A stretch of 9,409 nucleotides of DNA from Planctomycetota bacterium (GTDB lineage Bacteria > Planctomycetota > UBA1135 > GCA-002686595), in contig SCVU01000520.1 in assembly GCA_004296785.1 (NCBI GenBank), forward strand, positions 1-9,409, read 5' to 3'. This document shows, piece after piece, positions 6,401 to 9,409 of this stretch. A model generated the notes under the pieces. That model did not search any database. It saw nothing but the letters and a program-made list of their open reading frames with translations, and was not told where the DNA came from. The position numbers were made by a program, and so were the translations under genes. The first letter of the stretch is position 1. Every line of letters starts with the position of its first letter.

Positions 6401-9400
6401 ACGTACCCGTTCGAGCGCGAGCGCCACTGGCAGGAGATCCCGAGCGGGCCCGCGCCCGCGTTCGAACGCGCGGCGACCGCGGGTCTCGCCGGTGCCGAGC
6501 GCGCGTCGTCCGTGCTCGCCGACGGCGCGCGGCTGTTCGAGTCGCGCCTGTGTGCCGACGCGCCCGCATGGCTCGACGGCCACCGCGTGTTCGGGCGCGT
6601 CGTCGCGCCGGCCGCGTTGTACTTCGGCCAGGCGCTCGACGCGGTCGCCGCCGCGCTCGGCACGCACGCGATCGAGCTGTGCGACGTCTCGATCGAACGC
6701 GCGCTCGAGCTCGAGCGCGAGCCGACCGCCGTCGAAGTACTCGTCGAGCCCGACGGCGACGGCGCGCGTTGGCGCATCGCGTCGCGCGGGCCGCAGGCGA
6801 GCGCGTGGACGCGCCACGCTTCCGGTCGCGCCGAACGCGCGAGCTTTGCCGCGCCGAGCGCCGCCGCCCCGAGCGCGGGCGAGCTCGACGCCGCGCGCGC
6901 GCGCTGCCGCGCGCCGCTCGACCCGGCGCAGCACTTCGCCGAGTTCGCCGCGGTCGGCCTCGAGTACTCCGGCCCGTTCCGCGGTCTGCGCGCCGCGTGG
7001 TCCGGCGCGGGCGAGGTGCTCGCGCAGCTCGCCGTCGACGCGAGCTCGGGCGCGTTCCCGCACCCTGCGCTGCTCGACCTGTGCCTGCAGTCGTGCCGCG
7101 CGCTGCTCGACGACGCCGAACGCAAACAGACCTGGCTGCCCGTCGGCATCGCGCGCCTGTGCTGGAGCGGCGGCGCGCAGCGCGAGCTCTACGCGCACGC
7201 GCGCCGCGTCGAGGCGAGCCGCGGGATCGCGATCTCGTTCGAGCTGTACGACGCGGCGGGCAAGCACGTCGGCGCGCTCGAGCGCCTGCAGCTGCAGCGC
7301 GTCGATGCGCGCGCGCTGCTGGGGGAGGCGCGGCTCGAGTCGATCGCGAGCGAGCTTGCGTGGTCGCTCGCGCCGCTCGCAGCGCCGAGCGGCGCGGCGG
7401 CACCGGGCACTTGGATCGTCCGCGGCGGCAACGCCGCCGAGTGCGAGCGGATCGCGCGCGCGCTTGGCGAACGCGGTGCAACCGCCGCGGCGGGGGCGAC
7501 CCTCGTTGCGCCCGGCGCAGCCGTGCGCGGCGTCGTGATCGTCGCGACGGAGCCGGGCGCGATTCCCGACGCGGTCGAGCGACTCGCGCGCGAGCTCGGC
7601 GAAGTCGGGAGCACGCCCGTGTGGCTCGTCACGCGCGGCGCGACGTCGCCGCTGCCGAGCGCGCTCGCGGCGGACATCGCCGGCGCCGCGCTCGCCGCTG
7701 CGTTCGCGAGCTTCGCGCGCGAGCTCGGCGCGCCCGCCGTGCACGTCGACCTCGATCCGCTCGATCCGGACCGCGTCGACGACTTGCTCGCCGAGCTCGG
7801 CGCGCCGCTGCATCCCGAGACCGCCGAGTCGCACGTCGCGTGGCGCTTCGGCGAGCGCTACGCCGCGCGACTGCGGCCGCTGCCGGCGCGCGCCGCGCTC
7901 GAGCCCGCCGACGGCGCGAGCCTCGCGCTGCGCTGCGACGGCAGCGGCTCGCTCGCCTCGCTGCGCGTCGTGCCGCTCGCGCGCCGCGAGCCCGGTGCGG
8001 GCGAGCTCGAGCTCGAGATCGACGCGTGCGGGCTCAACTTCAAGGACGTGCTGTACGCGCTCGGGCGCCTCGCGGAGTTCGCGCGCTCGAAGGGCATCGA
8101 CGATCCGCGCCAGTGGCCGCTCGGCATGGAGGCGTGCGGCCGCGTCGCGCGCGTCGGACCGGGCGTCGACGACGTCGCCGTCGGCGAGCGCGTCTGGTGC
8201 ATCGGCACCGGGCTCGCCGCGCGCCACGCGGTCGTGTTGCGCGAGCAGGTCGCGCGCGCGCCGTCGACGCTGACCGACGCGCAGGCCGCGGCGCAGCCGG
8301 TCGCGTGGTCGACCGTGCTGTGGGCGCTCGAGCGGCTCGCGGACCTGCGTGCCGGCGAGACGCTGCTCGTCAACGGCGCCGCCGGCGCGGTCGGGCACGC
8401 GGCGATCCGCCACGCGCGGCGCGTCGGCGCGCGCGTCGTCGCGGTCGCCGATCGCGCCAAGCACGCGTACCTGCGCCGCCTCGGCGCGCAGGTCGTCGTC
8501 GATTCGCATGGCGAAGAGCCGCTGCACGCGCTCGCGCGCTCCGGCGAGCGCGTCGACGTCGTGCTGAGCGGTCTCGGCGGTGCGGTCGTCGCCGCGAACC
8601 TCGCGCTGCTGCGGCCGCGCGGCCGCTACGTCGAGCTCGGCAAGCTCGGCGTGTGGACGAGCGAGCAAATCGCGGCCGCGCGCGCCGACGTCGGCTACCA
8701 CGTGTTCGACCTCGAGCTCGAGCTCGGTCGGCACCGCGACTGGATGCGCGCGGCGCTCGAGCGGCTCGCGCGCGAGATCGACGCAGGCGCGTGCGAGCCG
8801 ATTCCGACCTGTGCGCTCGACGCGCGCGACGCGCGCGCCGGCTTCGAGCTGCTCGCGCGGCGCCGCGCGATCGGCAAGCTCGCGCTCGGCTTCCGCCCGA
8901 CCGGCCTCGACGTGCGCGCCGACCGCACGTACGTCGTCAGCGGCGGCCGCGGCGGCCTCGGTCTCGCGATCGCCGAGCGCCTCGTCGATGCGGGCGCGCG
9001 CCACGTGCGCCTGCTCGCGCGCTCCGCACCCGGGCCGGAGGTCGATGCGCGCCTCGACGCGTGGCGCGCACGCGGCGTGCGCGTCGAGTGCGAGCGCTGC
9101 GACGTCGCCGACGCGGTCGCGCTGCGCACCGCGCTCGGCAATGGCGCGTGGCCCGAAATCGATGCGGCGATCCACGCGGCCGGCGTGTTGCGCGACGCGC
9201 TGCGCGCCGGCATCCGCCGCGAGGACGTCGCGGCGCAGCTCGCGCCGAAGCTCGATGGACTCGCGGCGCTGCGCGCGGCGCTCGGACCGCGCGCGCGCAT
9301 CGTCGCGACCTCGTCGATGGCGGGCGTCGTCGGCTCGGCGGGGCAAGCTTCCTACGCCGCGGCGAACGCCGCGCTCGACGCGCTCGTCGCGCAGCACGCG

Positions 9401-9409
9401 CGCAACGGA
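3470..9409 (+). CDS. Type I polyketide synthase with an N-terminal ACP: ACP-KS-AT-DH-ER-KR..., cut by the window edge
   Basis: 1980 codons without a stop, ending in the window inside the KR domain. Order with approximate residues: ACP 18-97, KS 122-550, AT 642-935, post-AT LPTYPFERERHW 976-987, DH 1015-1285, KR structural half 1290-1470, ER 1493-1808, catalytic KR from 1818. All recognisable catalytic residues are present: S55 of the ACP; KS C295, H430, H470; AT S734; DH H1038 and D1203; KR S1949, Y1962, N1966. The module is therefore fully reducing. The AT motif HAFH predicts malonyl-CoA. An ACP before the first KS is a loading-domain arrangement; together with the ScoD-like and ScoE-like genes just upstream it suggests that the PKS takes a starter made on this ACP. 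A C-terminal ACP, further modules or a thioesterase should follow beyond 9409. The start is GTG, 7 nt after the preceding stop, so the gene belongs to the same operon. The reading frame is constant through every motif, with no sign of a frameshift. Confidence 0.95.
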   Translation, partial: MADREFLARIAASPDRLRAGLVCDWLIARVRAFLGVDPHERVEPESRFLELGFDSLRAVDFKLVLEQELDCALRSTVVFDCPTPGALAPVLLAELGLAGAAPADSRASSAASAVSSAAAASGDPIAIVGIACRFPGGATDPESYWRLLMSGRDAITEIPASRWDLDAWYDADRAAPGKMYVRHGGFLDGIDRFDAAFFNITPREAQELDPQQRLLLETAWEALERAGIAPDSLRGVPVAYYLGTRGSDYFIRCSPYLREVIGTYNASGNALSTAAGRVSYVLGLTGPNFALDTACSSSLVALHQAVAALRAGEAPLALAAGVNLILDPVGTVSTCKANMLSSGGRCRAFSDQADGYVRSEGVGTLVLEPLSRALAAGRAPLALVLGSAINQDGASGGLTVPSGAAQAEVIRLALARAGVEPADVAHVEAHGTGTALGDPIEVRALHEVYGAARGRRAKLTISSVKTSIGHCETAAGMAGVISAVQALRHGELPALLHCERQSSHIDWATVAVEPLRERRSFARANGAPRRVGVSSFGFSGTNGHVVIGEAPAPQPRSDAVARPAELVLLSAATPTALRASAARLRAHLAAHAELALPDVARTLAVGRAALRERLALCVRDRAELEAALERDAPGAAATRTPRIAFLYSGQGAQRAGMGRELAAHAPAFRAALERCSAALRPHIGFAVEELLYGARSGELSRTEHTQPALFAFEYALAEQWHSLGVEPNWVLGHSIGEYAAAVAAGVFTLEHAAGLVAARGRLMRELAPEGAMLAVFAPPSDVAALVERLALPLDLAADNAPDLCTWSGAAAPLAELERALQAQRVRCQRLDVSHAFHSRLLEPMLAPFEARVRAAAPSAPRLGFISNLSGASATDELADAARWARHVRAPVRFRECVRALLAADVDVLVEIGPAAVLSGLVRRCEPRARQLVVPAIRAGAAEWASLLQAVGEVWSAGARVDASALHAGSAARLVELPTYPFERERHWQEIPSGPAPAFERAATAGLAGAERASSVLADGARLFESRLCADAPAWLDGHRVFGRVVAPAALYFGQALDAVAAALGTHAIELCDVSIERALELEREPTAVEVLVEPDGDGARWRIASRGPQASAWTRHASGRAERASFAAPSAAAPSAGELDAARARCRAPLDPAQHFAEFAAVGLEYSGPFRGLRAAWSGAGEVLAQLAVDASSGAFPHPALLDLCLQSCRALLDDAERKQTWLPVGIARLCWSGGAQRELYAHARRVEASRGIAISFELYDAAGKHVGALERLQLQRVDARALLGEARLESIASELAWSLAPLAAPSGAAAPGTWIVRGGNAAECERIARALGERGATAAAGATLVAPGAAVRGVVIVATEPGAIPDAVERLARELGEVGSTPVWLVTRGATSPLPSALAADIAGAALAAAFASFARELGAPAVHVDLDPLDPDRVDDLLAELGAPLHPETAESHVAWRFGERYAARLRPLPARAALEPADGASLALRCDGSGSLASLRVVPLARREPGAGELELEIDACGLNFKDVLYALGRLAEFARSKGIDDPRQWPLGMEACGRVARVGPGVDDVAVGERVWCIGTGLAARHAVVLREQVARAPSTLTDAQAAAQPVAWSTVLWALERLADLRAGETLLVNGAAGAVGHAAIRHARRVGARVVAVADRAKHAYLRRLGAQVVVDSHGEEPLHALARSGERVDVVLSGLGGAVVAANLALLRPRGRYVELGKLGVWTSEQIAAARADVGYHVFDLELELGRHRDWMRAALERLAREIDAGACEPIPTCALDARDARAGFELLARRRAIGKLALGFRPTGLDVRADRTYVVSGGRGGLGLAIAERLVDAGARHVRLLARSAPGPEVDARLDAWRARGVRVECERCDVADAVALRTALGNGAWPEIDAAIHAAGVLRDALRAGIRREDVAAQLAPKLDGLAALRAALGPRARIVATSSMAGVVGSAGQASYAAANAALDALVAQHARNG
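3521..3760 (+). other. PKS domain: N-terminal acyl carrier protein
   Basis: LELGFDSLRAVDF carries the phosphopantetheine attachment serine S55 (codon 3632-3634), followed by the usual VVFDCPTP helix region. A low-complexity Ala/Ser linker (residues 98-121) joins it to the KS. It is the only carrier protein in the window and so the candidate ScoB/Rv0100 equivalent. Confidence 0.92.
3833..5119 (+). other. PKS domain: ketosynthase
   Basis: Begins GDPIAIVGIACRFPGG. The active-site cysteine C295 is in DTACSSSL (codon 4352-4354), H430 in VEAHGTGT (codon 4757-4759) and H470 in TSIGHCETAAG (codon 4877-4879); it ends near FGFSGTNGHVVI. The full Cys-His-His triad means it can condense. It does not have the Gln-for-Cys change of loading KSQ domains. 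Confidence 0.95.
5393..6274 (+). other. PKS domain: acyltransferase, predicted malonyl-CoA specific
   Basis: Starts RIAFLYSGQGAQRAGMG. The nucleophile S734 is in GHSIGEYA (codon 5669-5671). The specificity motif HAFH is at residues 834-837 (5969-5980); in this family HAFH goes with malonyl-CoA and YASH with methylmalonyl-CoA. Confidence 0.92.
6512..7324 (+). other. PKS domain: dehydratase
   Basis: HRVFGRVVAP (from codon 6581) fits HxxxGxxxxP with catalytic H1038. YSGPFRGL replaces the usual YGPxFQGL. HPALLDLCLQ carries the catalytic D1203 (codon 7076) in a DxxxQ motif. Both halves of the double hot-dog look intact, so it should be active. Confidence 0.88.
7946..8893 (+). other. PKS domain: enoylreductase
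   Basis: LNFKDVLYALG (residue 1522 onward) matches the medium-chain reductase signature of PKS ER domains. The NADPH loop GAAGAVG is at residues 1636-1642 (8375-8395). The domain ends at IGKLALGF, just before the catalytic KR half. Probably active. Confidence 0.9.
8921..9409 (+). other. PKS domain: ketoreductase (C-terminal end outside the window)
   Basis: Rossmann start TYVVSGGRGGLGLAIAERL. Catalytic S1949, Y1962 and N1966 lie in TSSMAGVVG and ASYAAANAALD. The B-type stereo-motif LDD reads LRD (residues 1907-1909), keeping the last Asp, so D-hydroxyl formation is likely though the hydroxyl is then removed by DH. The domain continues beyond 9409. Confidence 0.9.

Noticed and set aside
5633..9397. 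A 1254-codon open frame on the minus strand opposite the PKS
   Set aside because: Arg/Ala/Glu-rich low-complexity translation with no domain motifs. It is a shadow of the PKS codons in very GC-rich DNA, while the plus strand shows intact AT, DH, ER and KR motifs in one frame.
1..9409. CRISPR arrays, tRNA/rRNA genes, insertion sequences, attachment sites
   Set aside because: None seen. The many GCG/CGC runs are codon-bias effects, not ordered repeats.

Overview
The window is very GC-rich (strong GCG, CTC, TCG and CGC codon preference) and almost wholly coding. It looks like part of a bacterial secondary-metabolite cluster from a high-GC organism such as a myxobacterium-like proteobacterium or an actinobacterium. 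Codon bias alone does not settle the taxon. Both edges cut through genes, so the cluster continues on each side.

Layout: on the minus strand lie a type II thioesterase (N-terminal part only, 1-248) and, just upstream of it, an adenylate-forming acyl ligase (259-1803); the two form a tight operon. A 132-bp divergent intergenic region (1804-1935) follows. On the plus strand there are three closely packed genes: a TauD/TfdA-type Fe(II)/2-oxoglutarate dioxygenase (1936-2913), an FcoT/ScoD-type hot-dog enzyme (2926-3462) and a giant type I PKS (3470 to beyond 9409). The PKS order is ACP-KS-AT-DH-(KR structural half)-ER-KR, and the window ends inside the KR.

Interpretation: a dioxygenase followed directly by an FcoT-like protein is the hallmark pair of isonitrile biosynthesis (ScoE/ScoD in Streptomyces; Rv0097/Rv0098 in Mycobacterium tuberculosis). 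In those systems an acyl ligase loads an enoyl acid on a free-standing ACP. ScoD adds glycine to the beta carbon and releases the adduct. ScoE oxidatively decarboxylates the N-carboxymethyl amine to an isonitrile, which is reloaded and passed to an NRPS. Here the ligase, ScoD-like and ScoE-like functions are all present, but there is no free ACP and no NRPS in view. Instead an ACP is fused to the N terminus of a fully reducing, malonyl-type PKS. The simplest reading is an isonitrile starter unit loaded on the PKS N-terminal ACP and elongated as a polyketide or lipid, with the type II thioesterase as editing enzyme. The gene families are clear from motifs; the isonitrile-polyketide product is inference.
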